A DNA stretch of 64,000 bases from Anaerolineaceae bacterium (lineage in GTDB: Bacteria > Chloroflexota > Anaerolineae > Anaerolineales > UBA11657), in contig BGOS01000027.1 in NCBI GenBank assembly GCA_003569365.1, positions 62,001 to 126,000 on the forward strand. The letters run 5' to 3'. Of this stretch, positions 38,161 through 47,806 are shown in pieces; the first letter of the stretch is position 1; each line of letters begins with the position of its first letter. Under the pieces are notes generated by a model that saw nothing but the letters and a program-made list of their open reading frames with translations, was not told the DNA's origin and ran no database searches. The position numbers were made by a program, and so were the translations under genes.

Positions 38161-39927
38161 ATGTTCAAATTAATTTCACGCCTGACCGCAAGCATTGCAG
38201 TGGCCAGCCTTTTGCTTGCTGCTTGTGCGGCACCGGCTGCGCCCGAAGCGCCGGCCGCCGTCGCCACCACGGCGCTTGAACCAACAATGGCGGCGGCGCC
38301 TACGGCACTGCCGGAACCTGCAACCGCGCAACCAGAGGCTGCGCCCAAGGTTGTAACGATTACGTTTACACAGGAACCGGACAGCTTGAGCCCGCCCTAC
38401 ACGGGCATGTGGTTCTCGTGGATCACGCAGCCGTTTTGGCTGCGCGGCCTCTGGCGCTTTGACGCGCAGGGCAATCCCGTGCTGGATGTTGCAGCGGAAG
38501 TTCCCACCAAGGAAAATGGCGGCGTCAGCGCTGATGAGAAAACGATCACCGTAAAACTCAACCCGGATGCCAAGTGGTCTGATGGTGAAATGATGACCGC
38601 GGATGATTTTGTGTTCACATACCAAATGATCATTTCGCCCAAGAACGCAGTGGTCACCACTTATCCATACACGGACCATGTGGCATCTGTGGAGGCAAAA
38701 GATGCGCACACTCTGGTGATCAAGTACAACGACCCGTTTGCGCCGTGGATTACCAGCGTATTTGCAGGCGGAGGGGCCGCGACTCCGGTGCTGCCCAAAC
38801 ACATTCTGCAACCGGTGTTCGAAAAGGATGGCACGCTGGACAAAGCCGGTTGGAACCGGGCGCCGACCGTTGGCAATGGCCCGTTTGTTTTTAAGGAGTG
38901 GGAGTCGGGCAGCCACATTCTTTTTGTGCGCAACGAAAACTGGTTTGGCGAAAAACCGAAGGTGGACCAAATATTTTTGCGGATGGTGCCGGATGATGCT
39001 GCCCAAATGGCTGCAATTAAAGCCGGCGACACTGACATTGGGGTTTATCTTTCATTTTCTGATATTCCCGAAATCGAGAGTTCCGGAGCGGCCGGTATTG
39101 GAATTGATCAGGGTGGATATGTGGAGTCGTGGTTCATGAACTTTGACCCCAAGCGCTCGCATCCAGCGATGCAAGATCCGAAAGTGCGCCTGGCGATCGC
39201 ACTCGCTACTGACCGCTTCAAGATCACGAAGGACCTGCTCAACGATAAGACCGCGCCGGTCGGCACATTCTGGGAAGCCACGCCGCCTTACGGCGACCCT
39301 GCCATCAAGGCGTACCCTTATGACCCGGCGAAAGCTGCGGAGTTGCTGGATGGGGCCGGGTGGAAGCTGGGTGCCGACGGCATTCGCGAAAAAACTGTTG
39401 ACGGAAAGGTGGTGAAACTCAAGCTGCGCTACATTAGCAACAGTCGCCAGCTGCGCAAGGATCTGATGGCGGTGGTGAAGCAGATGTGGGCGGCGGTCGG
39501 CATTGACACAGAACTCGTGAACAATGCCAGCGACATTTACTTCAACAGCTATGCCGAAAACGGGCCGCTTTATGGCAATTACGACATTGCTGAATATTCC
39601 GATGCGCCATCGTTTCCGGACCCGGATGTTGCGCACTTTAAGTGCAACGAAATCCCTACGCCGGACTTGCCCGCAGGCGGCAACTTTCAGGGCTATTGCA
39701 ACCCGGCGCTTGATGCCTTGTTTGACCAGCAGGCAAAGACCGTTGATCGCGATGCGCGCATCAAGATTTTCTATGAAATCGAAAAGATCATGTATGACGA
39801 AGTGATCTGGGTGGGCATGTGGAACGATACCGATCTCTGGTCGGTGAGCAATCGGTTGAAGAATGTTGTGTTTTCGGGCGGCACCTCGTTTTGGAATGTG
39901 ACCGAGTGGGACATAGAAGCTCCTTAG
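38161..39927 (+). CDS. Peptide/nickel-type ABC transporter substrate-binding lipoprotein
   Basis: A 588-residue family 5 solute-binding protein. Signal peptide with lipobox LLAAC (Cys22), then an Ala/Pro/Thr stalk of about 45 residues. The body has the family pattern: PDSLSPPYTG near the start, VKLNPDAKWSDGEMMTADDFVFTY, GNGPFVFKEWESGSHI and a C-terminal DRDARIKIFYEIEKIM. It captures oligopeptides or other short ligands at the cell surface for the two permeases encoded next. Substrate specificity cannot be read. Confidence 0.92.
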   Translation: MFKLISRLTASIAVASLLLAACAAPAAPEAPAAVATTALEPTMAAAPTALPEPATAQPEAAPKVVTITFTQEPDSLSPPYTGMWFSWITQPFWLRGLWRFDAQGNPVLDVAAEVPTKENGGVSADEKTITVKLNPDAKWSDGEMMTADDFVFTYQMIISPKNAVVTTYPYTDHVASVEAKDAHTLVIKYNDPFAPWITSVFAGGGAATPVLPKHILQPVFEKDGTLDKAGWNRAPTVGNGPFVFKEWESGSHILFVRNENWFGEKPKVDQIFLRMVPDDAAQMAAIKAGDTDIGVYLSFSDIPEIESSGAAGIGIDQGGYVESWFMNFDPKRSHPAMQDPKVRLAIALATDRFKITKDLLNDKTAPVGTFWEATPPYGDPAIKAYPYDPAKAAELLDGAGWKLGADGIREKTVDGKVVKLKLRYISNSRQLRKDLMAVVKQMWAAVGIDTELVNNASDIYFNSYAENGPLYGNYDIAEYSDAPSFPDPDVAHFKCNEIPTPDLPAGGNFQGYCNPALDALFDQQAKTVDRDARIKIFYEIEKIMYDEVIWVGMWNDTDLWSVSNRLKNVVFSGGTSFWNVTEWDIEAP

Positions 39928-39977
39928 GCCCCGGCTGTTAGCGGCCAGGCCTCCGGGGGTAACCGCAACCGGGGGCC
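39927..39977 (+). other. Intercistronic hairpin after the binding-protein gene
   Basis: GGCCCCGG and CCGGGGGCC pair with one bulge around about 34 nt of mostly GC sequence. It starts within the stop codon of the binding protein and ends 9 nt before the permease GTG. Such structures often stabilise the upstream mRNA so that the binding protein is made in excess over the permeases. No T run follows. Confidence 0.45.
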
Positions 39978-39986
39978 ACAGCACCT

Positions 39987-41018
39987 GTGTTCAACTACAT
40001 TGTCCGGCGCCTGCTGCAGGCAGTTCCACAATTATTTGTGATCAGCCTGGTGCTGTTCACGCTGATGCAATCCTTTGGGGATCCATTGGCCAGCATGGGC
40101 GCGCGCACGCCGGCGCGCCCGGAAGACCGCAAGCGCCTGGAGCGCCAGCTGGGGCTGGACCAGCCCGTCATCTTTCAATACGTTGTGTGGCTGGTGGGCA
40201 ACGACTGGATGAAGATTGACCTTGATGGCGACGGCGTGCGCGAAACGCCCGGCAAGCGCCAGGGCGTGCTGCGCGGAGACTGGGGCACATCACTGGTAAC
40301 CAAGACGCCGGTCACGCGCGTTATTGGCGACCGCATCCCAAACACTCTGCTGCTGATGATCCCAGTGGAAATCATCATCATTGTTTTCTCGCTGGGGATC
40401 GGCGTGTACTCCGCGCTGCGCCGGTACACACTGGCAGACAACGTTATCACCACACTCTCCTTCGTGGGCTACTCCATGCCCGTGTTTTGGCTGGCACTGA
40501 TGCTGATGTATGTGTTTGGCGTGTACTTCAAGCGCTGGGGCCTGCCGCACCTGCCCACGGTGGGCATGTACGATCCGCAAGTAGGTAAGACCGTGCAGCA
40601 AGTTGTACTGCATATGGTGCTGCCGGTGCTCACGCTCTCCATCATCAGTGTGGCTGCATACGGGCGCTACGTGCGCTCCAGCATGCTGGAAGTGCTGGGG
40701 CAGGATTACATTCGGGCGGTGCGCGCCAAGGGCGTGCAACCCTTCACAGTGATTATGCGCCACGCGCTCAAAAATGCATCCCTGCCCTTTGTGACTCTCA
40801 TCGGGCTGGATGTGCCATTCCTGCTGGCTGGCGCCGTGGTTACCGAAAGTATTTTTGCGTGGCCCGGCACCGGCCGTTTATTTATTGACCACACCGAACG
40901 CGCCGACTTCCCGGTGCTGATGGGTATTCTGATGATGATCTCAGTGCTGGTGGTGGTGTTTCAGATTGTCACCGACATCACCTATTCCTTCTTGGATCCG
41001 CGCATTCGCATTGAGTAA
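39987..41018 (+). CDS. ABC transporter permease, DppB/OppB type
   Basis: A 343-residue membrane protein from GTG 39987. It begins MFNYIVRRLLQAVPQLFVIS, typical of the first permease of peptide importers, and has about six membrane segments. The EAA-loop region that docks the ATPase is present (RAVRAKGVQPFTVIMRHALKNA). It follows the binding protein by 59 bp. The periplasmic loop is longer than usual, with a WLVGNDWMKIDLDGDG insert near residue 65. Confidence 0.9.
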   Translation: MFNYIVRRLLQAVPQLFVISLVLFTLMQSFGDPLASMGARTPARPEDRKRLERQLGLDQPVIFQYVVWLVGNDWMKIDLDGDGVRETPGKRQGVLRGDWGTSLVTKTPVTRVIGDRIPNTLLLMIPVEIIIIVFSLGIGVYSALRRYTLADNVITTLSFVGYSMPVFWLALMLMYVFGVYFKRWGLPHLPTVGMYDPQVGKTVQQVVLHMVLPVLTLSIISVAAYGRYVRSSMLEVLGQDYIRAVRAKGVQPFTVIMRHALKNASLPFVTLIGLDVPFLLAGAVVTESIFAWPGTGRLFIDHTERADFPVLMGILMMISVLVVVFQIVTDITYSFLDPRIRIE

Positions 41019-41030
41019 TGGGTGCATGAG

Positions 41031-42020
41031 ATGACCGCAGTCGCGCTGCCGCCATTCGCCGGCACAGTCGATGCCGCTGAAATCAAAATGCTGTCGCCCG
41101 GCCAGCTGGCGTGGCAGCGCTTTCGCCGGCACAAGATGGCTATGGCCGGCTTGTTTGTGCTGGCCGGTTTGTTCGTGTATGTTTTTGCGGCCGGCGCAAT
41201 CCTCTCGCGCGGGATGTGTGCGCCGCTTGGCCAGGCGTTGAGCGGCGAAGCCTACGCCAACTGCAATGACATCGCCATCAAACTGCAGGCGCCTTCGGCT
41301 GTGCACATCTTTGGCACGGACACGATCGGCCAGGATATTCTGGCGCGCACAATTTATGGCGGGCAAATCTCGCTGCTGATCGGTGTTTCCGCGGCGCTGA
41401 TTGAGGTCATGCTCGGCACCTTGGTGGGCGCAATCGCTGCCTATTACGGGGGCTGGGTGGATAGCGTGCTGATGCGCTTCACCGAAGCCATGCTAAACAT
41501 CCCGAGTTTGTTTCTGTTAATTGTGGCGGCAAAATTTCTGGGCGGCACTATTCCGGAAATTACGCTGCTGGGCCGCACTTTCAGCAGCAGTGTGGTGGTG
41601 ATCATTGTAATCATTGGCTTCACAAGCTGGATGTATCTGGCGCGCATTGTGCGCGCGAATATTTTGTCGCTCAAAGAGCAGGATTTTATTTCCGCTTCGC
41701 GCTGCCTCGGTGTGTCCAATCGGCGCATGATACTCAAGCACCTGCTGCCGAACACGCTTGCACCCGTGATTGTGACCGCAACCCTCGGCATCGCCAATGC
41801 CATTCTGAGCGAGGCGTATGTGAGTTTTCTGGGGCTGGGTGTGAAGCCGCCCACTGCCAGCTGGGGCAACATGCTGGAGAACTCCTACCGCTATTTGGAG
41901 AGCGCGCCGTGGTTGTGGGTGTTTCCCGGCTTGTTTGTTTTGATTACTGTGCTGAGCGTGAATTTTGTAGGTGATGGCCTGCGGGATGCGCTGGACCCGC
42001 GCGGCACCCGCGCCGTGTGA
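41031..42020 (+). CDS. ABC transporter permease, DppC/OppC type
   Basis: A 329-residue membrane protein from ATG 41031 (an in-frame GTG at 41022 adds three residues). An N-terminal OppC-N segment (WQRFRRHKMAMAGLFVL) is followed by a short outside loop, then the permease domain with HIFGTDTIGQDILARTIYGGQ and the ATPase-coupling SASRCLGVSNRRMILKHLLPN. It pairs with the DppB-type protein just upstream (12 bp). No ATP-binding subunits (DppD/DppF) follow, so they must be encoded elsewhere. Confidence 0.9.
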   Translation: MTAVALPPFAGTVDAAEIKMLSPGQLAWQRFRRHKMAMAGLFVLAGLFVYVFAAGAILSRGMCAPLGQALSGEAYANCNDIAIKLQAPSAVHIFGTDTIGQDILARTIYGGQISLLIGVSAALIEVMLGTLVGAIAAYYGGWVDSVLMRFTEAMLNIPSLFLLIVAAKFLGGTIPEITLLGRTFSSSVVVIIVIIGFTSWMYLARIVRANILSLKEQDFISASRCLGVSNRRMILKHLLPNTLAPVIVTATLGIANAILSEAYVSFLGLGVKPPTASWGNMLENSYRYLESAPWLWVFPGLFVLITVLSVNFVGDGLRDALDPRGTRAV

Positions 42021-42460
42021 CTGCGCTGCCCGGCTGGCGGGCTGCGGCGCACGCCGGCTGAATGCCGCTTGACAGCGGTCGCTGCCGGACGAAGTGAGCA
42101 ACTGACCGCAACCGCATTGCTGTACAAGCTGAGTGCAGTGCCTGCATTTTTTGTGAGCACCACTTGGTCGTGGGGGTGCAATGTGCCAAGAAAGCGAAAA
42201 GCCATTGCCGGGTGGAGGCCAAGTTCCCAATCGAAGTTTGTGAACATGCCCGAGGGTGAACCATCCTTCACGCCGCGCAGAGCCTTCAGCCGCCTCCGGA
42301 TGTAGCGACGATTTGCCGCAGGGCTGCGCCCCGCGCAACCTGGCTGGCGTAAAATGACGCCAGTAATAGAAGCGTCCGAGCTCTAAACAATTCAACGGAG
42401 TTGCGGGCATTTCGGCGCTATTCAAATCTAATCCGTGGTTCCTCTGCGTTCGCTTATCCC
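42021..42460. other. Intergenic stretch of 440 bp
   Basis: No convincing gene. It contains the inverted repeat CTGGCGT - 6 nt - ACGCCAG at 42344-42363, whose loop includes a TAAAAT hexamer that could be a -10 for the gene at 42461. A TTGACA occurs at about 42070 without a matching -10. No terminator with a T tract is seen after the permease gene. Confidence 0.4.
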
Positions 42461-44887
42461 ATGACAACGAGCAGGCCCTTCATTCGCCGCGATTGGCTGC
42501 CGCTTGGCTTATTTAGTTTTGCCTTGGCTTTGCATTCGGCGCGCCTTTTTTTGGGGCCGCCGGGCATCAGCGGCGATTCTGCGCGCCTTGCAATTCATGC
42601 GCTGGATTTCTTGCGGCGCAATGTATGGGACTTCTATGTTTACATCCTTTTTGCGCCCAATCCTTTAATAATTTACCTTGACGCAGTCACGCTAAGTGCG
42701 TTGGGATTTAACTTTTTTGCGCTTTGCTCCATTCCATTGCTAAGTGCGGCGCTAATATCGCCGGCCGCGTACCTTGCCGCCCGCCAGCTGTTTGCGGATG
42801 CGGGGCGTGATTTTGCGCGGCTGGCTGGGTTGATAGCCGGTATCGGACTGGCGCTCTCCACGGCATTTGGCATTTTTGTTTCCCAAGGCACCGAGCATGT
42901 ACTGTTGCCGCTGCTGGAGCTCGCAGCTGTAGCTGCTCTCTGGCGTGCGTTGCGATTGCAGCGCCGGGCTGATTTCATAATGGCGGGTGTTTGCATTGGC
43001 GTAAGCCAGTACGCATATATTGTGGCGCGTGCATTTCCGGTGGCATTGGCTGGCGCACTGCTGGCTGCTGCGCTGGTGCCGGGCTCGGTGCTGCGGCGGC
43101 GCTGGCGCGGGTTGGTGTTCACTGGTGCGGTGGCAGCGCTGCTGGCGCTGCCGCAATGGATCTTGTTCTTGCGCACCCCGTTCACCTTGTTTTCCCGCAC
43201 TGAACAAACAGCAGGCCGCTTTATCTTTTCAATGGCGGATCCCGCTGCGTTGTTTATTGGCAAATTAGCCAATCTACTTTTGATGTTTGGCGTGCAGTGG
43301 GACAACAGTTCGCATCCTGGCATGCCGCTGCTGGACCCGGTGTTGTTTGTTGGATTGCTGGCGGGCTTGGTCGTGGCGCTGCGCCAGCGCCGCGCGGCGC
43401 AATTATTTTGTGTGGCGATCGCGGCGCTGTTGTATGTACCGGAGCTGCTTACCTTTGAGCGTATGGCTCCTGCCCCCACGCGTACGTTGGCTGCGCTGCC
43501 GTTTGTATTTTTGCTGGCGGGCATGGGATTGGCGGCAATTTGGCAGTGGGTGCAGGCGCGCTGGCAGTTGCCGCGAAGGTATGCGCTGCTAATGCTTGGG
43601 GCGGTTGTGCTGGCCGGGGCCGCGCGCCAATGGGATTACGCTGCGCGCGTCACTGCAGCCCTCAACAAACTGCCCGGCCGTGAGTGGGATGGCAGCTTGG
43701 TGGATATGGCGCAGGCAGAATATATTTTGCAGAATCGCAATCGCACAATTTTGGTTGCGTCTTCGGAGTATCAGCGGCCACCACTGGCGTTCTTGATTGC
43801 GGATGGTTTTCCTGAGCGGGCGGGTGGCTTGCAACCGCCATTGCAGCCCGGCGAGCTGGTGACTGTGATTACGCCGGCGCAGCCGGAACGTCCAACAACT
43901 GATGGCAACCCCGCCGGCTACCGGCCAGATGAGTGGGTTGCGCTGAAAAATGGCATCGCGTACCTTCTTCCACCGCTGCCGGACGCACTGGAGTACACAG
44001 GCGCAGCGCAGCCGCTGCCGGCAGCAAATGGCGTGCTGGGTGCCACCATCAGGGCAGCGCGCTGGCGGGGATTGCAACCGAGCCACACGCCGGCAGCTGT
44101 GGCGTTCTCGAATGGTCTGTCTGTCAACGCATATCACTCCTCCACGCTCACTCCCGGCCAACCGCTGACGGTTACGCTCTACTGGCAGGCGCAGCAACGC
44201 GTTACGCGCGATGTGCAGATTTTGACGCAGCTAATAGATCGCGAAGGCAATGCGCTGGCAACGGCGCACACTTGGCCGCTGCACGGCGTCTACCGCGTTG
44301 TTGCGTGGCGCGCCGGCGAAACAGTACCGCTGACAACCACGCTGACGATTCCGGCCGGCGCTGCGCCGGGTGCTTACCGGCTGATGGCGGGCGTTTGGGA
44401 TGTGTTGCGGCAGGAGCGTGTGCCCGTGGTTGGCGGCGAAGAAATGGGCACCGTGGGGCAACTCAAAATTCCGCTTGAGCAAGCTGCCCGGCTGCCGGAC
44501 AACAGGCTTGCTGCTGAGTTTGATGATGGCATTGCCCTGACCGGCTACACCCTAACTCCGGCCAGTGCTGGATTGCGCTTAACCCTGTTTTGGAATGTGC
44601 GCGCTGCACCCCTGGCTGATTACAGCATCTTTGTGCACGTTGTAGATGCTGCGGGCAGCATCGTGGCACAAGCGGACGCGCAACCGATGGCTGGCAGTTA
44701 CCCCACTTCAATCTGGAGCGCCGGCGAAACGGTGGTGGATACTATCCAACTGTCGGTCGCCCCTGGCGATTATCAAGTGTATGTTGGCCTCTACCGCTGG
44801 GACACACAGGCGCGGCTCCAGGTAAAAGTGGCGGGTGCTGCCGTGCCGGATAATCGGCTGAGTTTGGGAAGCGTGCGCCTGCCGTAA
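42461..44887 (+). CDS. Large membrane protein, GT39/GT83-like glycosyltransferase with extracellular beta domains
   Basis: An 808-residue protein from ATG 42461 (the frame is open from 42401). The first 390 residues hold about 10-12 membrane segments. A GDSARLAIHALDFLRRN sequence after the first segment fits the acidic loop motif of GT-C lipid-dependent glycosyltransferases such as the PMT/ArnT group. The C-terminal 350 residues are soluble and beta-rich, with two similar modules (LTVTLYWQAQQ...YRLMAGVWD and LRLTLFWNVRA...YQVYVGLYRW). Likely a surface sugar transferase; donor and acceptor unknown. Confidence 0.7.
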   Translation: MTTSRPFIRRDWLPLGLFSFALALHSARLFLGPPGISGDSARLAIHALDFLRRNVWDFYVYILFAPNPLIIYLDAVTLSALGFNFFALCSIPLLSAALISPAAYLAARQLFADAGRDFARLAGLIAGIGLALSTAFGIFVSQGTEHVLLPLLELAAVAALWRALRLQRRADFIMAGVCIGVSQYAYIVARAFPVALAGALLAAALVPGSVLRRRWRGLVFTGAVAALLALPQWILFLRTPFTLFSRTEQTAGRFIFSMADPAALFIGKLANLLLMFGVQWDNSSHPGMPLLDPVLFVGLLAGLVVALRQRRAAQLFCVAIAALLYVPELLTFERMAPAPTRTLAALPFVFLLAGMGLAAIWQWVQARWQLPRRYALLMLGAVVLAGAARQWDYAARVTAALNKLPGREWDGSLVDMAQAEYILQNRNRTILVASSEYQRPPLAFLIADGFPERAGGLQPPLQPGELVTVITPAQPERPTTDGNPAGYRPDEWVALKNGIAYLLPPLPDALEYTGAAQPLPAANGVLGATIRAARWRGLQPSHTPAAVAFSNGLSVNAYHSSTLTPGQPLTVTLYWQAQQRVTRDVQILTQLIDREGNALATAHTWPLHGVYRVVAWRAGETVPLTTTLTIPAGAAPGAYRLMAGVWDVLRQERVPVVGGEEMGTVGQLKIPLEQAARLPDNRLAAEFDDGIALTGYTLTPASAGLRLTLFWNVRAAPLADYSIFVHVVDAAGSIVAQADAQPMAGSYPTSIWSAGETVVDTIQLSVAPGDYQVYVGLYRWDTQARLQVKVAGAAVPDNRLSLGSVRLP

Positions 44888-45033
44888 ACGGCCTATGCCG
44901 GCGTTTGCACTATTTGCATGGATTGAACATGAGGTTGGCTAATCAAATGATAGGCGACTTGCAATGAACATTCTTTACTTGGGGGCTTGCTGTGCAGCGG
45001 GGTTTGCCGCAGCGATTGCCGGGAACAAAACTT

Positions 45034-45786
45034 ATGCGCCTCGCCAATAAAACGGCGTTGATAACTGGCGGTACGTCCGGCATCGGGCGCGCCACTGTTG
45101 CGCTGTTTGCCGCCGAGGGTGCGCGCGTGGCGTTTACCGGGCGGCGCGCGCAGCTCGGGGCGCAGGTGGCGCGCGAGACGGGCGCGCACTTTGTGCTGGC
45201 GGATCAGCGCAGCCTTGCGGATTGCGAGCGCAGCGTGGCTGAGGCGCTGGCCGTTTTGGGCAGCCTCGACATTTTGTTTAATAATGCCGGCATCGTGCTG
45301 GGCGGCACTGCGGAAACCACTTCTGAAAGCGACTGGGATGCGGTAATGCAGCTCAACGTGACGGCTGTGTGGCATATGAGCCGGCTGGTGCTGCCGGCCA
45401 TGCGCACAGCCGGTGGCGGCGTGATTGTGAACAACGCCTCGGACTGGGGTCTTGTGGGCGCACCTAACGCGCTGGCCTACAGCGTTTCAAAGGGCGCTGT
45501 GTTGCAGCTGACGCGTTCCATGGCACTGGATCACGCGCGCGAAAATATCCGGGTGAATGCAATTTGCCCGGGCGACACCCAGGTGGAACGCTGGCAGCAA
45601 GCCGGGTACCACCGCGATGGCGGCGACCAGCAGGAGCTGCTGGCGCGCCTTGGCGCTGCACTGCCCATGGGCCGGGTGGGCAGCGTTGCGGAAATTGCGC
45701 GCGCGGTGCTTTTCCTGGCGTGCGCCGACTCCAGCTTTATGACCGGGGCCGCACTTCCGGTGGATGGCGGCAACACGGCGCAATGA
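45034..45786 (+). CDS. Short-chain dehydrogenase/reductase
   Basis: A 250-residue classical SDR from ATG 45034; a GTG at 44992 would extend it without adding conserved sequence. Cofactor motif TGGTSGIG is at residues 10-17, NNAG near 86, the active site AYSVSK near 149-154, and ICPGDTQVE near 180. The C-terminal MTGAALPVDGGNTAQ is typical of 3-oxoacyl-ACP reductase-like or 2-deoxygluconate-dehydrogenase-like members. NAD/NADP preference and substrate are not predictable. It is followed 49 bp later by the GMC oxidoreductase gene. Confidence 0.9.
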   Translation: MRLANKTALITGGTSGIGRATVALFAAEGARVAFTGRRAQLGAQVARETGAHFVLADQRSLADCERSVAEALAVLGSLDILFNNAGIVLGGTAETTSESDWDAVMQLNVTAVWHMSRLVLPAMRTAGGGVIVNNASDWGLVGAPNALAYSVSKGAVLQLTRSMALDHARENIRVNAICPGDTQVERWQQAGYHRDGGDQQELLARLGAALPMGRVGSVAEIARAVLFLACADSSFMTGAALPVDGGNTAQ

Positions 45787-45835
45787 AGCGCTGCGCGATG
45801 CTTCGTAAACGCAAACCGACTCCGCAGCACTGCGC

Positions 45836-47806
45836 ATGAAACTGAATCCAGCGCAGATGAACACGCTGCGTGCGCTGTGCCGGGCTTTCATTCCTTCACT
45901 GGAAGTGCCCGGACCACAAGCAGAATTTTGGCGGCGGTCGGCTGACACGCTGCAACTTGCTGACCGCATGGTGGAAGTTGTGGGCGCACTGGGCGCGGAG
46001 CAGCAGGCCGAGGTGCAACAGGCATTGCAACTGCTGGGCAGCCCGCTTGTCGGGCTCACATGGGGCGGTGCGCTGCGGCCGCTTGCGCAGCTCTCCAGCG
46101 CGCAGGCAGAGCAGCTGCTGCAGTGCTGGGCGCGCAGTGATATCGCGCTTCTGCGCAAAGCCTTCATGGGCCTCAAGAAGCTCGTCACTTTCACCTACTA
46201 CAGCGACGCGGCCGCTGTTCCCAACCCCAACTGGGCAGACATCGGCTACGGCGGCCCGCTGGCGCAGCCGGTTGCAGCGCAGCGTCCGCTGCAAATGCTG
46301 CGCTGCGCCGCAGACACTGCGCTGCATTGTGACACGGTTGTAGTGGGCAGCGGCGCTGGCGGCGCGGTGGTGGCTGCGGAGTTGGCGGAAGCCGGCCACG
46401 ATGTAATCATTGTTGAAAAGGGCGCATACGTGCCTGAGGCTGAATTCACGCAGCGCGAGGCGGAGATGCTGGGGCGCCTGTACGAGCAGCGCGCGGCGCT
46501 TACTTCCAGCAACGGCGGCGTCACTATGTTTGCCGGCAGCTGCCTCGGCGGCGGCACCACAGTTAATTGGGCAGGTGCCTTCCGCACGCCGGACTACATC
46601 CTGCAGCAATGGGCAAGCGCCCATCATGTGCCGCACTTCACCACGCCCGAGTATCAGCGCAGTATCGATGCCGTGGCGGAAGCCGGGCATGTGGGCACGG
46701 ATGAGTCGCCGCATAATTTTCAGAATCAGGCGTTGTGGGATGGGGCGCAGGCCCTTGGTTATGCGGTGCAATTAATTGCGCGCAACACTGACGGCTGCCA
46801 GCAGGCGGGCAGCTGCCAGGCCTGCGGCTATTGCCTGTTTGGCTGCCGCAGCGGCGCCAAGCAGGGCGGCTTGCGCACGCACATCTGGCGCGCCCAGAAC
46901 AGTGGTGCGCGTGTGCTGGTGGATGCAAATGTGCAGCGCGTGCTGCTGCAGCGCGGACAGGCCGCGGGCGTCCTCGTGCAGCAGGGTGCGGCGCGCGTCA
47001 CAATTCATGCGCGGCGGGTGGTGGTGGCCGCGGGTGCATTGCATACGCCGGCGTTGTTGTGGCGCAGCGGCTTGCGCCATGCGCAGCTGGGGCGCAACTT
47101 GTACTTGCATCCCACGCTGGCCGTGGCCGCGGACTACGGGCGCCCGATGCGCGCCTGGGAGGGGCCGATGATGAGCGCAGTCTGCAACCACTTTGCGCAG
47201 CTGGACGGCAACTACGGATTCTTGATTGAGACTCCGCCGGCACACCCCGGGCTTTTTGCGCTGGCGATGCCATGGCATTCCGGCCGGGCCCACAAGCAGG
47301 CAATGCTGGCGAGCGAGCGGCTGGGCGGTTTCATTGTGCTCTTGCGTGACCGCGACCCCGGGCAGGTGGTGGCGGACCGGCATGGGCAGCCGCGCATCCG
47401 GCACCGCCTGAGCAACTATGATGCAGCGCATTTGCTGCGTGGCATGCAAACGGCAGCCCGCATTCACGCCGCGGCGGGTGCGCAGGCCGTCTACTTGCCG
47501 CATGCCGCTGCACCGGAAGCGCTGCACGTGGCATCGCCGCATTTTGCAGCAACATTGGCGCAGGCTGGCACTTGGTCCATGCAGCCCAACCGCTTTCCGC
47601 TTTTTAGCGCGCACCAAATGAGCACCTGCCGCATGGGTGGCAATGCGCACACGCATCCACTCGCGCCATCCGGTGAGCTGCGCGCGGCGCGCGGTGTGTA
47701 CGTGGCGGATGGCAGCGCGCTGCCGGAATGCTCCGGCGTGAATCCGATGCTGTCGATTCAAGCCCTGGCGCACTTTGTTGCGCAGGGCATCAAAGCCGCC
47801 ACCTGA
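45836..47806 (+). CDS. GMC family flavoprotein oxidoreductase (long-chain alcohol oxidase-like)
   Basis: A 656-residue protein. The N-terminal 140 residues are a helical domain like the gluconate 2-dehydrogenase subunit 3 or alcohol-oxidase N-terminal region. The FAD motif VVVGSGAGGAVVAAELAEAG begins near residue 165, and GGGTTVNWAG near 238. A Cys cluster CQACGYCLFGC near residues 324-334 is characteristic of the long-chain fatty alcohol oxidase subgroup. The C-terminal GMC part has HQMSTCRMGG and YVADGSALPECSGVNPM. It oxidises an alcohol, probably long-chain. Adjacent SDR genes may act on the same product. Confidence 0.88.
   Translation: MKLNPAQMNTLRALCRAFIPSLEVPGPQAEFWRRSADTLQLADRMVEVVGALGAEQQAEVQQALQLLGSPLVGLTWGGALRPLAQLSSAQAEQLLQCWARSDIALLRKAFMGLKKLVTFTYYSDAAAVPNPNWADIGYGGPLAQPVAAQRPLQMLRCAADTALHCDTVVVGSGAGGAVVAAELAEAGHDVIIVEKGAYVPEAEFTQREAEMLGRLYEQRAALTSSNGGVTMFAGSCLGGGTTVNWAGAFRTPDYILQQWASAHHVPHFTTPEYQRSIDAVAEAGHVGTDESPHNFQNQALWDGAQALGYAVQLIARNTDGCQQAGSCQACGYCLFGCRSGAKQGGLRTHIWRAQNSGARVLVDANVQRVLLQRGQAAGVLVQQGAARVTIHARRVVVAAGALHTPALLWRSGLRHAQLGRNLYLHPTLAVAADYGRPMRAWEGPMMSAVCNHFAQLDGNYGFLIETPPAHPGLFALAMPWHSGRAHKQAMLASERLGGFIVLLRDRDPGQVVADRHGQPRIRHRLSNYDAAHLLRGMQTAARIHAAAGAQAVYLPHAAAPEALHVASPHFAATLAQAGTWSMQPNRFPLFSAHQMSTCRMGGNAHTHPLAPSGELRAARGVYVADGSALPECSGVNPMLSIQALAHFVAQGIKAAT

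Noticed and set aside
42021-42460. Possible small RNA or gene in the 440-bp gap
   Set aside because: Only one short inverted repeat is seen; no promoter-terminator pair and no coding signal on either strand.
44964-45050. 28-codon frame starting at ATG 44964 overlapping the SDR start
   Set aside because: No ribosome site or -10 at the right distance; the sequence is low-complexity Ala/Gly and looks like chance.
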